From Parelaphostrongylus tenuis (lineage: Eukaryota; Nematoda; Chromadorea; Rhabditida; Metastrongylidae), in the NCBI GenBank assembly GCA_019055375.1, contig JAHQIW010000028.1, positions 1-64,000 of the forward strand: 64,000 bases of DNA, read 5' to 3'. How positions within the stretch are numbered: the stretch's first letter is position 1; each line of letters begins with the position of its first letter. The translations under genes were made by a program, and so were the position numbers. The notes below the pieces were generated by a model, which worked only from the letters and a program-made list of their open reading frames with translations, was not told the origin of the DNA and ran no database searches. This document shows, one piece after another, positions 25,270 to 40,200 of this stretch.

Positions 25270-25885
25270 CCTTGTCCAGGAACGGCTGTACCATCATCGC
25301 CTTTCATCTAAGTGAGATGGGCTACAGCAAAGTGATGACCGACCACGATCATGGTGCACGCGTGACTATCTCTAAATTCTTCTGCTGCGATCGCACATGC
25401 ACGACTTTTTCAATTCGACCAGAACTAAGAATGAATACTAGGTCTACTATGAGAACAACATGAGTCACGCCTACTGGCGCTACTGTGTCAAAGACCCGCC
25501 AGCTCAACCTAAGCCTAAGTTTCACGCTCGGAGGATTTTACTATCCCGTTTTCTAAGATAGGCGGGTCATGCTGCTGTAGGAAATGTAGGAAATGTCAGC
25601 AGCGAGCAGACGGACAATCAGAGTCGGCGTCCACGACGGAGGACAGCTTCACGAGCTGTCAGAAACAATGCGAGAGAAGCGACTAGAATTGTCGCTCCTC
25701 TCGGGATAACGCTTAACCACACACTGCAGAATCGACTCGAGACGTCTTGAACAAACTGAGCTGGATTAAAGTACCACATCCACCGTACAACGCCGATATT
25801 GCTTCATCGAAATATGATTCCCTCTCACCTTGGAGCAGCATCTGGGGGAAATTCTGAAGACTACAGCCAGCTTAGAAGTGACCTC
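25270..25885 (+). mobile_element. Mariner transposase remnant, catalytic to C-terminal part
   Basis: Fragments in the expected order are YENNMSHAYWRYCVKDPPAQ then PKPKFHARRILLS (middle of the catalytic domain) and ELDWIKVPHPPYNADIASSK YDS (the HPPYSPDLAPSDY block). The final acidic residue of the triad is replaced by K in SSKYDS, and several stops interrupt the frame. Confidence 0.6.
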
Positions 25886-25899
25886 ATTAACTTCTTTGA

Positions 25900-28222
25900 C
25901 CACCAACCTCATACTTACCGGTAGAAAAGCATCCAGTCTTTGCCCAGCAATTAGTTGTATATCGCTGATTATGATAGCAATCGCATCGTTGAATATTTGA
26001 TTTCTTCAGACAAACAACAATTGAATTAACAAGTGTCGAAGTGTGAAAGTATAAGACTATCGAATATAGACGACGGCGACAATAAATCAACCCTTTGCAT
26101 GTGAAATAGATTTGTCTGTGCCACGAATATCGTTTTCGGAGATCTTCACATTGGTAGAATTGGTAACGATTGTTATTTATGTTTAGCAAACTATGCAAAT
26201 TTTCGCATCAAATCGCCAACAGAATCTTCTGTGGGTATAGTGATTTTAACGATTATTGTTCGCACATTCGTAACGTCGTGACTTGTAGAGGCTTCTTTCA
26301 AATGAACTTATTTCAGCTCGTAGTGATCTTTATATGTGCAACAGCAGCTTTTGAAATTCGCAATTTCGAACCTACACAATCAGAATTTCTCTGCTTTACG
26401 AAGTTATTCTGACTTTTTGTGAGCATTGGCACATAGTTCTTCCTTTTCATTGCTTCAACATTCACATTTCGAGCTCGAAAGCAAATAGAGGAGTGAATTT
26501 CTGCACAAATGAAACTTTGGTGTTCGCCAATGTATCGCTCATGTCTGAACCTACCGCCAATTCGTTGCTTCGACAGCTTTTTTCACAAAATTTTCGAATT
26601 GTCTTCTCAAATCAAAATTTCATAAAAGGTCCATATCGTAATACTAACATGATCGCGAATATGAAAGCGCATGCAGTAAACGTCTGCCATTCGTATGAAA
26701 TATTCAAGCTTACCATTTTATGTGCTGAAGAGGTTAGCATAAGTGCATATAATGAATCATTACATGGATATGTTCTCTAACCGACATGAGCTCTGCAATG
26801 ATTGCAGGAAAGCAGGCATAAGGCATGGTGTTGTCAGCAAATAAACCAGTTCTGTGGAACATCCCATTCAGGTTATCTGCTCTCAAACTGATAATGCAGT
26901 CTCTCAACCAACGTTTCATCTTATGCATATTCTACTCCATAAAACAACAATCGTAATCTCACTTTTCACATCATCATCCAGTATGTTGTGCAATATTTCT
27001 CTGACACTACTGAGAAACCAATTGATAATCTGAATTTGATATGGCCAAAACGACGAGAAAGTCACTGCAGTTGTTGTTATTCATGCAAAAAATTCTTTCC
27101 ACTCACATTTGAACTTCAATAGGCCGACCCATCGTTGGCAAATTTTCACGAAACCTGTTGCGGCCAACGATCTGTAGTGCAATCATTTAAATACCACTTT
27201 GGCATGCTTAGTTACCCCTTTTCACGTATTTCATCTACACACCTCATACTTTCTCTATTAAAACCACCCATAAGACCACCAAAAGTTCTCAGATTATTAA
27301 TTGGCAAATTCATTTTATTTTTTCCATTACGTTGTGATCATTAATCTTAACTTTCTGCCTTGCAAACAATTTTATCACAATTTCTTGGATTACTGTGCTA
27401 TTAAGGGATCGGCAGATTGATAAGATATTATCGCTATGCTTCACAATATTATAACACCACGCACATCTTGAAGAACCTATGATATCCTCATGTTGATCAG
27501 AGATTGCTGTGAACACTTCATTTAAGCTATTTAATCACTGCTTACGCAAATATCCACAAAATCCACTTTCTCTCTCAGTGGAATACGTGATAAACAGGAG
27601 GAAAATCTTGGAGTTGGTGCTTGTTAATTGGATGATAGCTACCATTGTTTGAAACATTGTACATACTTGTTTCCTACTTATGACTGCGTGTTGATAGTGT
27701 TCTTTCATGAATGCTATTTTATATCCGGCACGTCGATACCAGCTGAAGCATAAAATCTGTTGAAGAAAGGCACTGTAGATTGTAAACGATTTGTGCTCGT
27801 CTTGAAAATACCTAGCGCTAATTTTATTAGACAGTCAAAAGACGCTTTGGAACTCATAACTCACACTGCAAAGATATGAAATGTACTGGTGCTATTCGAA
27901 GTTTAAAGTGGTTATGATTTGTAAAAATGCTGCGGGTGACTAACTATCAATGCATATGAGTTATCAAAGTAACGAATATCCATTTCCTTAAGAATTCAAT
28001 TTATTTCTATTCTTGAAAGTTTCATAACACTTGGATCAGCGCTGGGTAGTCGTTTCCAGCTGCCTCTTATGCTGATTCCACAGACTTGACCGTGTCTATT
28101 CCAGGGTCATCGTAACAACTCAGGATTCGAACAAAAATTGGTGCTGTATCTGATTTACGTATAAAAAATTCTTTCAAGTGGTTTGAGTGTTGCTGTCGAC
28201 GAGGAAACAATTTACGTCAAAA
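25900..28222. other. Upstream region of the transporter; no gene seen
   Basis: Frames are short and not splice-bounded. A signal-peptide-like start MNLFQLVVIFICATAAF occurs at 26300, but the frame ends after 37 codons without further support. The transporter promoter or spliced-leader site should lie near the end of this region. Confidence 0.4.
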
Positions 28223-31200
28223 ATGGCACGAATGCACGTTTTTTTGGGTGTGCTCTCAGTTGTATATTTCTTCGAAGCCATTGGAGGAAGCTACCTCATC
28301 TCAGCTATTCAAAATATCGAACGACAGTTTCAAATTCCATCAAAACTTTCCGGTCTCATGGTGTCGGCAAGTTAGTTAATTGTTCTTGATCTGAAATATA
28401 TATATATGGCTTTTCACTTCAATAGCATACATACTGTACAGTGGTGAGTTCTCAAACTCAACTTGTTGTTTACTCTTTGTTCTCAGGTCTACAAAAAATG
28501 GGCACGACTTCCTTTTTTTTCAAATGACATCCATAATTTTCCCTACTGTTCAACCAAATTTTACAGTATCATTACTGTCTAAACAGTTGTGTAGCGGCTT
28601 CAACTCCTTCTGATTAGCTAATACATTACTATAAGGAAAAATTAGGTGGTTTCATATAATAATATAACTAAGTGATCAAAATCATTCCTTGCAATCGGAC
28701 GTGAGTTGACTTCCATTCGCTGTGTTCAAAAATCAAAAACACTTGAAACTGCAACCTAACATTTCTAAGCTGAAAGCGTTTTATTGAGCAGAATACAGTC
28801 TATACAGACTATAAAGATCTCCAATAATAAGATACAAGATTGCTAATTCTATCAAAATGAAAGTTCTATTCTTCAAAGCTTACAAGATCAATTACTTTTC
28901 TGTGTGAACTTATTTTTGATAGTACAACAAATCCAGTAAACGGAATTCCGTCCATAAAAATGCTATTATGTCCGCAAATGTATTGTTGATGTGTATGGTT
29001 ACTGGTATTTCGTTTGAAACTTTAGAAAACTAGATTTTGTTTCCATTTTCTCCACCTCTTATTCTAAAAAGTTTCGAAAATCAAGTTGCAACCTCAAATA
29101 ACTCACTCTTAAATCGATAGAGAATCGTCTCTTCCATATGCTGATCACATAAGAGAAATGTAATTAGTGAAAAGCAGCATCGGTCCATAAGCGGGCTAGT
29201 TCTCCAACTCACTAGCGTTAAGCTAGATGTCTCCGTCGTCTTCTTATATTGTTTACAAGCACTTAGTTCATCTCAAGATTTGATTGTGGTGTGCTAGCAC
29301 TATACATAACGAAATCACCCACCATTGGGGACGGCGTGCATTCATTGGATGCACAGTTATTCAAAAGTAAACCTTGTCGAACTCATTTGTTAAAAATATT
29401 TACCAGTCATACGATAACTTGAAAAACGTTGCTTCGAAGTTGTATTTGATTTTAGAAATACCTTATGTCATAATACACTTCATACTCATAGCATGCTGTA
29501 GTAACGAAAAGAAGAATACGTGTTACCTCCACGGTTTTTGTCGCACACATGAGTTATATCTCCACCAAAGACATATGAGGTCCAAAGAAAATCATGCTCA
29601 ATTAGACTGTTGGAAAATTTTGTAGATCTCTTCCAAAATAGAGATAAGAATCTAACTGAATAACAAAGATCGCACAACTCTCGAATCGCGCCGCGAAGTA
29701 AGAATTCAATTAAAGTCCCGAAAGAGCGGGAAAAAAGTTTTTATTTTTTCTATTCCGTCACTCCACAATTTGCTTTACACGTTCATACACTTTTGACACA
29801 TTTACAATGATTGTATGAGAAGAAAACTACGTGAGTGAAACGAAATCTTCCTTTTGCTCTTACGACGTACCATGAAGGCGTTTCTTATTCTGGAAGGACG
29901 CTATCGTACAAGCTCTAAAAGCTTAGTGAGAAGCCATCCAGGACTCTAGTCGAGTAATAAGCGCACTCAAGGTGAAACGTAAGATTCTCTCGTATGGTAT
30001 AGCGCATCAAGATGAGCTTACTAAAAACCAAGCATAACTTTGAAGTTATCGTTCTTCAAGCTACCAAAGGACTATTATGATTCTAAGAATAAAGCTCTCT
30101 TGAAAAAAGCGCTTCCAAGTGATCACGGAACCAAGCGAATGCACGCCGTCCTCGATGGTTGGAGAACATCAAAAAGATCGCCTATACATGAAGGTGATGT
30201 GACAAGACGAACACTACCGCTAAATTTCTTTTCTTCAAGGCACAATGTTCGAAGAAATGAATATGCCGATGTTAGCAAAGCAGCTTTTCGGAATGCTTTT
30301 CCTTCTTCAAGCGGAACCGGCTTTTTATCACTCGAATTGATTTGATTGCATCGGCGTTTCACAAATTCTATTTTCCGCAAATCATATCGTAATCCATTTT
30401 AGGAAAGGGTCTAGTCGAAAGTTCAGCTCAAAGTATTTTAATCATCAAAATAAAAGCGACTAGAAGTTGCATATCTATATTGAAATAATGCGCCTTCTTT
30501 CACTACTATAGAAAGATTCTTTGCTTCTGGAGACTGATTTTTTGATAGAATTGATCCTAGCGTTTCTTGCTGCAATTCACTAAGGTTGTAGTTTTCTGTT
30601 TATATCTCGGAACTTTTCAAACAGTTCTCCTGTTTTGCACTAATTTCATTAGACTTTTCAAACTTTCGTTAAATCCCTGCGCCCAGCGAAAATATCACAA
30701 CGCTCTCTCTTCTAACGTAAATTTCACCTTATAGAGCATTTCAGTGTCATGTTCTTGTCCAACCACTAAGCAAAACTTTCTGGTCATACTAGTGAATACA
30801 GGAACAAAAGTGAAACAGAAATAGTGAAAACAATCTTTTCGTTTTTCTTTCAGTGAGTACAGTAATCGTTTCTTGGGGTCTCTTCAAACTAAATTTCACT
30901 TGGGGTACAGAGAAATTGTAATTATTCTTACGGAGAGTTTCCCGCAAAACATTTCGAGTGATGTTCTTCGGTGAACATCGCGCTGTCGAGGAGAACGAGT
31001 TGTTTCCGGCTCTATTCATCTTCAGTGCTTCCATTTGCATCACAAAATTTCTCGTGATACTAATTAATGATACGATACTTACGATTTCGTTGTTCGGAAC
31101 AACGACGATATTGTGACCCTCAAATTCGAGCAATGATTTTTTGAAAGTTGTTCATTTCTCTTTTTTATTTCAACAAAATTGTTGACAAAAATTTAACATT

Positions 31201-34200
31201 TGCAATTTTCTAAAGGCACTAGATGCTCAATGAGGTATGGGTCATATGTTATATTTGAGTAGAAAAACGACAGCACTCTTCCTCCTTAATAATTCTTTAC
31301 AAAACTGAGAAAATAGGCTTATTGCGTAGATTTTTGTCAAGCAGCATTTCAAAGCTTTTTATGCTCCAAAACTTTTTATACGAAACTTTTGTAGTGGTTC
31401 TAAACCAGTACGACCTTCCCTCATATGTTGCACACTGAACATGAGCTGCGATGACGGTTGAGAGGTTTCGTACAGGACATATGAATCCTTCTAACAAAGA
31501 TTCTTGTAAGCGCTTATCACCACTTAAAGATTGCCATCCAATACCGATATTCAATGTTGCGCTTTGAAGGTTACTTATGGGTTTGCGCAAGATCTTCCAG
31601 CAAGGAAGTTGCAGCAGCTGAGATGTGCCACGTGAATGCAGCTAAACAAAAGGACAATAAAACTACAAAATCATGTTAGCATTTGAAAATGTGGTAGGTT
31701 TGCGCTTGAATAGAGAACTCCCAAATGCATTGGCAGAAAGTATTATTATAAGGATACGAACTAAAGCAATGGTGCCTATGGAATAACTTAACACGTACAT
31801 TCTGGCACATGATCTAGGGCGATTGGACCGATGGCCAGCAAGGCTACTTACATCCCTTATTTAGCATAAATCCAAGATTTCAACTGCTTTTACTGCTTTT
31901 TCGCAGTGTGATGATGTTTCAAATATATCTAGGCTGAGTGTTAGCCAAAAGTTCTACCTCAAACGAGAATTCAACCCTCAATTCACCCATACCGGGGACG
32001 CGCACTACAACTACACTGCCAAGGCCACCGCTTACTCACCACTCGTTCTTCACTGTCTCTCTATCATAGCTATCAGCTACCGACCATCAACAGGTTTGGT
32101 CGGGTAAGCGCCGTATAAACCCTCTTAAGCTAACAGCCATTGTATTTTTGAAATAACAACGAGAGGGACGAAAGTGTCACAGTCAACAATTGCAAAATAG
32201 CATGATTACATAATGTCTATACGGGATAGAAAATATTTTTTGTGAAGTCGAACGTTTACAATTTAACAATCGTCTGCTGTACAGACGACAGTGGAAAAAC
32301 CAAAGAACGTCCATGAATGGATATTGTATCTAGTGAAAAGATTGGCTACGGAATCGTAGTCACGAAGACCGATTAATTTTTACGTGACAAAAACTGAGAT
32401 CCTACAAGAGGAGAGGTATTTCCACGAAAGCAAGGAGATCCTACGACAGTAGTGATTGAAGCATGGTTTGATTAAGGTGAAAATTGAACACTGTTTGACA
32501 ACAAATAATGTTCACAAAAGAAGACTATATCGAGATGACACTCTTGAACAATTTGCAAGGTCAAATTTGTTTCGAAACATGATTATAACGACATTTTTCT
32601 AAATTGAGTTATTCAATGAAACATTACGAATCTTAGCAAAACGGTTACACCGATAGTTAATATCACGAAATATAGGAGGCCCTATATTAAGTCTGGCACA
32701 TCCACACGAAATTCGTGGAAAAAAACTATTTTTTGCACAACAACTCTCTACAACATATTACGCAACTAACACGACAGAACGTGAAGGGTTTCAGCCTCCT
32801 CGTTCGGAAGACTCGTCGAATATCTAGCTACCGAACACTTATTTTCACAAGAAAGGCGTAGCTGGAAATAGCTCTCGCATTTAAGGCCTGCATATAGTAC
32901 ATATTGATAATTCTGGTTTCCGAAAATTCGAAATTAAAGCTGTTGAAACAAATATAATATATGTGTCTCGTTAGCAGAGATATATTAAAGGCGAAAGTTC
33001 TAAGAGGCAAAAAAAAATGTGATCAAATGGAAATTTGAAACGATCGTTTGATTTATGAACATTTCTACAATGACGTTCTACGATGAATTCTTTAACAGTT
33101 TGCTAGATCTCCGCCTTAAATCATTATTATATCAAGACCAAGATAAGGATAGATAATTTCGGTTTGTGTACTTGACCCCTTCTTAACCCGTTTGGGAAGG
33201 CAACAGAAATTGCTGCGCGCTATCAGATTATACTATCAACTCAGTAGAAAACGAGAAGTAATATTTGTTGATTGTCAGAGGTACAGATTCAACGCAACAA
33301 GAGTAAATTGTCGAGCGGTGCTAGTGTATGAGCATGGGTAAACTGTTATTGAGTAATATTGATTAGATAAAATGTTGAATGTTGGATATTTTAAGTGGAG
33401 AATCTACAGTATCAATGAAAAATTTCAAAATCGAGTGAAGAAAATGCACTCTATTCGTAAAACTCTACAAATTGATAAGTACGGACTCTGTCAAGACTTA
33501 CGCCGACAACATACTACAATCCCCATGCAGATAAGTCACTTTCAGATACCATACGTTATAAGGCATATATTTTCGGATGACACTCTTACAATATTCTCGA
33601 AAGAATTGCGAAAAAAGAGTCGAGAATGTGTTGTTCTCCAAAAGCGTAGCCTTTGAATAATAAAAAAGGATTTTTTTTCGGAAAAATAGGCATTTTTTTG
33701 CCAGAAATACTTTGTAGGACTCGGTTCAACAATTATCTATCTTTTAGTAGCGATAAGGTTCAGAAGCGAAATCTCACTATTCAGTTGCCAAAAAAACTCA
33801 TTGCAATGTTCAATTGGGGGAATTACACCGAATGCTCGGAAACGACTTCCCTTCTGCAAGAACGTGGTTGTTTGATGAAAACATAGGAAATTTGTTGGCA
33901 CATGGTCGTCTTTTTCACTGTGAATACCTCTACAAAAATTTTCTCTATGTTAACCTGTTCTGTATGAGGAAAGTGCCTTTAACATATATGGACATCTCAC
34001 TCATAAGCACCAATAAATTCGCTGTGTATTTCAAACGAAGGGATAACTACTGCGGCAGCGAAACATAATCTTCTTATCGCTATGACAGCGCTCTATGTAG
34101 TCCTTTTCAAAACAAAATTTTAGCTTCGGAATCGGCGAGATTTGAGCCATCGAATGATTGTCTAAAGTTTGGCGAAAAACCATCCACTGACCCCCAGCCG

Positions 34201-37200
34201 AGCAAACATAGCAAAGCGAGCGTGAATTGTAATCTTATTTCCACTACTATGATGCTATGAAAGTTCCCAACAAAATAGTATTGAAATCACCGAGATTTGA
34301 TTAGGATAGATTACTGCGATCCGAGCAAAAAATTTTGCCTAGCGAAAAAGGCCTTCAAACAATTGCGTGCCAGCACAAAATACGCCGTTCCGAACGAGTT
34401 ACCAGCAGTTCAATCTCACTCAAATCTGGAAAGTGATTCCTGGCATTTTAGGCGATATTGGTTATATCCCAACTGTAATATTCGTAGCATATTTCGGCTC
34501 AAGAGGAAATCGTGCAAAATGGATTGGAAGCGGAGCTTTTGTGGCTGCAATCACTTACTTTGCCATTGCATCTCCGCACTTTATATACCCTGTTATCGTT
34601 CCACAAGCTAATACATCAGAAATACAGGTGCGTTTGTCATTTCAAGGATTCACACTTTTGAATTCACTTCTCACTTTTTGATCACGGCTTCTCTTAGGAA
34701 ATGGAGTAAACGAAATTGCATAGAGCAACTTCATCAAAGTTGTTGAGAACCTAGTTATAACTTGTAAAAATGCATCGTCAAAGTTAACAATCCTTCGAGG
34801 GATTTGAGTGATAATGGAAAGTTAACTAGTGGTTGTGAGAAATCAATACATTAATACCACTCTGATAAAAATTTCAGCCGTCTTTGTCTATGAGCATGAC
34901 GTCAAGCTTGTTCAAAGTCATGCGTTTTTGTAATGTTTCTCTGTGCGCAGATTAATCCATCCGGGGCTATTATACCTCATGCAAAGTTCTTTTGAACTTT
35001 TTTCATAAAGATTTCCATTTCTTATGACTGGACATCAATCTTCGAAGAATGCGCTATGTATTTCGCTCCATTGATCATCGTAAAGGTGGCCGATATAATA
35101 ACTTTTGTTGCCAACCGATATATCAAATCGGGATCTTATCTTCTCAATCAATTATGGTATCGGTTTGTAAGCTTCGGAAGAAAGGCTCGGAAGCCCGCTG
35201 AATGTGGTCCACTGTGCACTGCAGGGCACATCAAACCACTGTGTTATCAGTGTTCAAAATATGGGTATATCGGCGCTTATTAGTTAAATACCTTTGACAA
35301 ATAGACGAGTTTTTGAGCTGATTCGCAAGCAAACTTTTACACTCGCGCCCCTGATATCACTACTTTTAAGAGAATTCTTTCACTCTACTTGAACACACAT
35401 ACATGTTTTTCAGGCAAGACTACAGCCATCACTATCACAACTATCACCAACGGCTTCTCTACGAGAGTTGTTAGATTATCCACTTATTCAAAACCTAATT
35501 CCCTTGGACACGCATCAGAAGCTGCTGAGTTTAAAAACCATTGATGACCACGACAAGGTTTTGTTTTTAACAATACTCAATTTTGGATAGTTGCAACAAC
35601 TGAAACTTGGTCAACTAATGACGTACATACAGTGGTATCTTCGCAACTGCTCAGATTTGTAACTAAAAAAAAAACTGTGCGATTTCTTTCTCACGATAAA
35701 TACCGTAGCCACTATCTCTCAACTATAGTATTCCTTATGTAGCAGTAGGGTTGTAGAAATAGTTCTGCCGGCTTGCTTGAGAAAATGACTTTTATACATG
35801 CATTTTGTGCGAGTTCAAGCTCATTTCGTTTTCTCGCTCATCGAAGATATGTCATTTGTCTACACAGTTGTCGGAATGTAACTGTCCAGAAAAGTAATTC
35901 GCCTGCTACTGCACTTCCACTACAAATTGCGTGCAATCACTTCTGAGGCTCGTCGACAAATCTGCTGCAATTTGCGATTTACGTACAGGTCAACGTTGAT
36001 TCAAAACACTCCGTGAAGAAAGAGACCGATTAACCGACGAGCAGAGAGAGGGACATCCACGAGAAGTCGATCGCCAAGCAGTGTTAATTGAATTGAAGAA
36101 GGTCCATCGATGAATTGCCAGGTGTTGGCTGACGGGTTTGATTGTGAATCAATGACGATATGACAAAGGCAAATGACGAATGAAACTACTTTGAATATTA
36201 TTTCATTAGGTTGGAAAGAAAATTTCCATCCCTTGAATGAAAATGTCGTTTTCGCATTAATCGTGAGTGATTTTCATATCACTTGAAAGGTCCACTTCTT
36301 GCACACCTATTAATATATAATTTGCCTATATCTGCTGCAGAATGGAATTGTCCAAGGAAGAAAAACGTTTCTTGATGCTTTACGAGTCCAAATTTGGTTC
36401 AAATGCTGCAGATGCTGCTCGCCGAATCAACAAACCTTGGAGAAACCGTACGGTTGGAGAATCAACTGTCCGCGAGCGATTTCGTGAGTTCAAGGCCGGA
36501 AATGAAGAGCTGACCGACAGATTGAGATCCGGACGATCAACCAATCTGGTTTGGAAAATGAGCTGTCACCAAGTTCTCGTGAATTGGCAGCAGAACTAGG
36601 CGTTTCTCATACAACAGTGCTAACCCATCTCCTTCAGCTTGACTTTATCTACAAAAAGAATAGTTGTTGCTGGGTATTGTTTGGATATATGCATATATTT
36701 TGAATGTTTTATTAAGCGATGGAAACTTTCTTCCCAACCCAACCTAGTATATTTGTTTAAGGTGAACTAGTGCATTAATAAATTTTATCAACGCATTTTG
36801 AAAAACGACAGGACTTTTTTACAAAATCTTATCTTAAGCAAATGTGGATGTTGCTTGCAGTTTCTTCAGATCAATGACTCTTTGACCAACTGGACGACCC
36901 GTAACGATAATACACAATACTCCTTTTATTCCATTGATGGAGACCTGCTGGATAAGGTTAGCTAAGGAACGTAGTTTCCTTAAGTATTTCTTACCATTGT
37001 AGCGACAAACATTGTCTTGATCAGTTATGGCTATGATCGCAACAGGTAAACATTCCAACCGAATGGAGTTGGGACATCTCTTGAGATAACGAAGCCACAA
37101 AAAATATTAAACTGATTCTTCTCTAGAATTATTTTTAGGCGATGAATCTTGTTCCCGCCACACTTGCAGGAAACATTTCATCTAGTAAACTCCGCCAATT

Positions 37201-40200
37201 TCTTTCACTCTTCATTCGCCGGCGCAACAACAGCACAAGCTCGGATTTATACCGTATTCGACGTAGCGCGGTGGCTCCATTCACATATTGCGGCGAACTG
37301 GTAAACGAATTCCGGAGAATTATGAAGGTACCTTTGCTCAAACTCACTGTTCATTCGATGGAAGCTTTATCTCACCGTTTAACCATTAGCGGTTTTGCAT
37401 TCATTTCATTACTCAATTACTGTTTGTTTTTGATTCAAATCTATTTTTGCATTTGATTCACGTTTTCTGAAAATAAGAGCGCATGTGGCGCAGTGGTTAG
37501 AGGTGCTCTGCGCTGCACACGAGGTCAATGGTTCGACTTCGCGCTCATGACTCACCAAGCCATCCATCCGAGGTCGGTAAATCGGTTCCAAAATGGTCTT
37601 AGACTTGTCTGGGCGGATAAGCAGCACTGACTCGCTTCAGCGGGAGGCCACCGCGAGTCATTGTAAAGGCCGTATATGCATTCATTCACCTCAAACGAAG
37701 TCAGAAGTTGGAGACGAATGCATGGCGCATCCCTCAGGGATTGATCAACGCCGCGAGCTTTACCCTTTTAGCTTTTATTCTGAAAATATATTTTAGGACC
37801 TTCGTTGCTTAAACACGGGTGGTAACAAGAGCCTATTCTTTATTCTGTTGCCGGCTTTATTTTTCCTTGGAATTGGTCGGACTATGCCTTGGAGCCTTGG
37901 AATTCCTCTCGTGGATGACAATGTAAAGCGGAAAAATCTTCCAGCATATTTTGGTAAAGCTTGTTCCATCAAATTAGATACGTTATTGTGCTGCATAATT
38001 AAAAACATTTCCAGCTGGAATGTCATTTGTTCGTATCCTTGGACCAATAAGTGGATTTCTACTAGGAAGCTTTTGCAATAAGCTTTATTATACTTTACAC
38101 CGTAAGTAAGAAAATTCGAAAGTTTAAAAGCATCTGAAAGGAAAGTTATCTTCAGCACCTGTTGGACTTACTCCATCTGACCCAACATGGATAGGAGCTT
38201 GGTGGATAGGCTTTATCTTGATAGGAGTTTTCACACTATTTCCATCAATAGCACTATTTTTTTTCCCTGTAAAAGTGAAAAGGTGAGAATATTTACCATC
38301 ATTCAACACGAGAAAGAAATAGCTTTGTTACAGTGATAGAGGCTCGAATGTGCGGAAGCGACGGATAAATCTTTTCGATAAGTCCAAAGACAAGGAGAAG
38401 GAGAATAAGAGTTCCTTACGTGAAAAAGCAATGGGTGCCTTTTTGACTTATTCGTAATTTATCATTGCAATATATTTAAATTCGTTCTTTTGAATGTAAT
38501 AAACGCTTTCAGATTTCCTTCGTTCTTACGCAAAAGTACTGCGAACGAAAATATATGTTGGATCCGTGCTCGGCCGTATCTGTGATATTCTCGCTTTCAA
38601 GGGTTACCTTGTCTTCCTTCCGAAGTATTTAGAGAACCACTTCGGGATTCCTCAGTTTAAGGTTCATCGTTACATGGGCAAGTTTATGCTGAGTTTCAGT
38701 AACTAAAGATTATTACATTACGATGATTTAGTTGCAACTTTAAGAAAAGCGACAAGCGCCCATTAGTGATTTCAGCAGAAAACGACGAAGCAATGGCCCA
38801 CATTCGAGCTATCCAATTCATTATGACATTAAAACACATATTCTCCATAATCACAATAATTTCTACATGGTAAACTGTAGAAAGTTGTATAATCTCAATT
38901 AGAGTGATCTTTGTAGCGATGTTTGGTGTATTCGGTTTCGCTCTTGGCACGATAATTGGCGGATTTGCTACACATCGCTATCGACTGAATGGAAGAAGTG
39001 CCGCCATGTTTGTACTCATTGTTTCGACGATAAACATGGGTCTATACTTTTTGAAGGCGTTCGTTGCTTGCGAATCCGTTGTGAACAGTGTTGGATCGAA
39101 CGGCAGGTGAATATGCATGCTGTGAATTACACAACTTCTATTCCCTACAGCAGCGGACTCATATTTATACTGCATCTTACTGCATCAGTTTGAGCAACGA
39201 ATTTTTTAATCGCAGGAACTGGAAAAAATCTAGAAAGTAAATATGTATTAAATGAAATTCTCTAATTGGATGGAACATTTACCTTTATTGAAATCTGACT
39301 TACAACCGTATACTTCTACTCTCTGAGCCTTTTCACGCATTTTTAACTCACATGATTTACCTATAAAGTTCTTTATCTAACACAATTCACGAAAGTGTGC
39401 GAGTGCTTCACACTGCTTAGAGGTGCCCTGCAATGCGCACTGAATCTGTCGCTAGCCCAAGGCCGCGCCTGAGTTCACCAAATTCTCCATACCTCCGGGA
39501 TTGACAAACTCGTATAAGACTTGCTCGAAAGAATAAAAGTACAAACTTAATATACGGTTTAGCTACAGAGACTCGTAACATAGGCCAGATATGCACTCAT
39601 TTTCTTCTGCGATACTTGGAAAGGTCGGATGCACGGTGCATCATTCCGCGATCGATAAACGGCAACACGTTTTTATTTTATAATAATAGTAACACTCTGC
39701 TAGCTACGAAAACTGTTGAAAGACATGCTAGTCGAGCTATCATATATGTATAAGCCTACTGTAACACAAATTACACAAAGATGATTTTTGACAGCTAACG
39801 ATGATCGATGGACCACTAGGGCGCCTGATTAGGTAGGATATTCACAGATGTATTAGAGAGGCTCCAATCTATCGTAATTATCGAAAAACAGTGTAACAAT
39901 TGAAAATGATCGTTGATTCACGAGCTTTAGGAAGTATTACCACTTATAAACATATATACAAAGATGCTGAGTGGTATGCAAAACACTGAACTTCTGGCGA
40001 GAGTTGAACCAGTGTTGCACCCATAGCGGGCCGCTTACTATCAGTACACCGAGGCCGTTACTCTGCTTTCCTTTTTGCAATATAGGGTATCGAAGCTGTC
40101 AGAAACCAAGCATCAACTGATGATTTTTGAATTTCAAAACTTTCAGACCTGACGTGATGGTCACGGGCACTGATGTAGTGAGAAATACCCTTCATATCTT

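Larger units (their letters stand above)
28371..34451 (+). other. Transporter intron 1 (about 6.1 kb)
   Basis: Bounded by the donor gcaa|gttagt and the acceptor attttag|gcg. It holds the possible LINE fragment at 31430 and two satellite-like monomers near its 3' end. No intronic gene was recognised. Confidence 0.8.
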
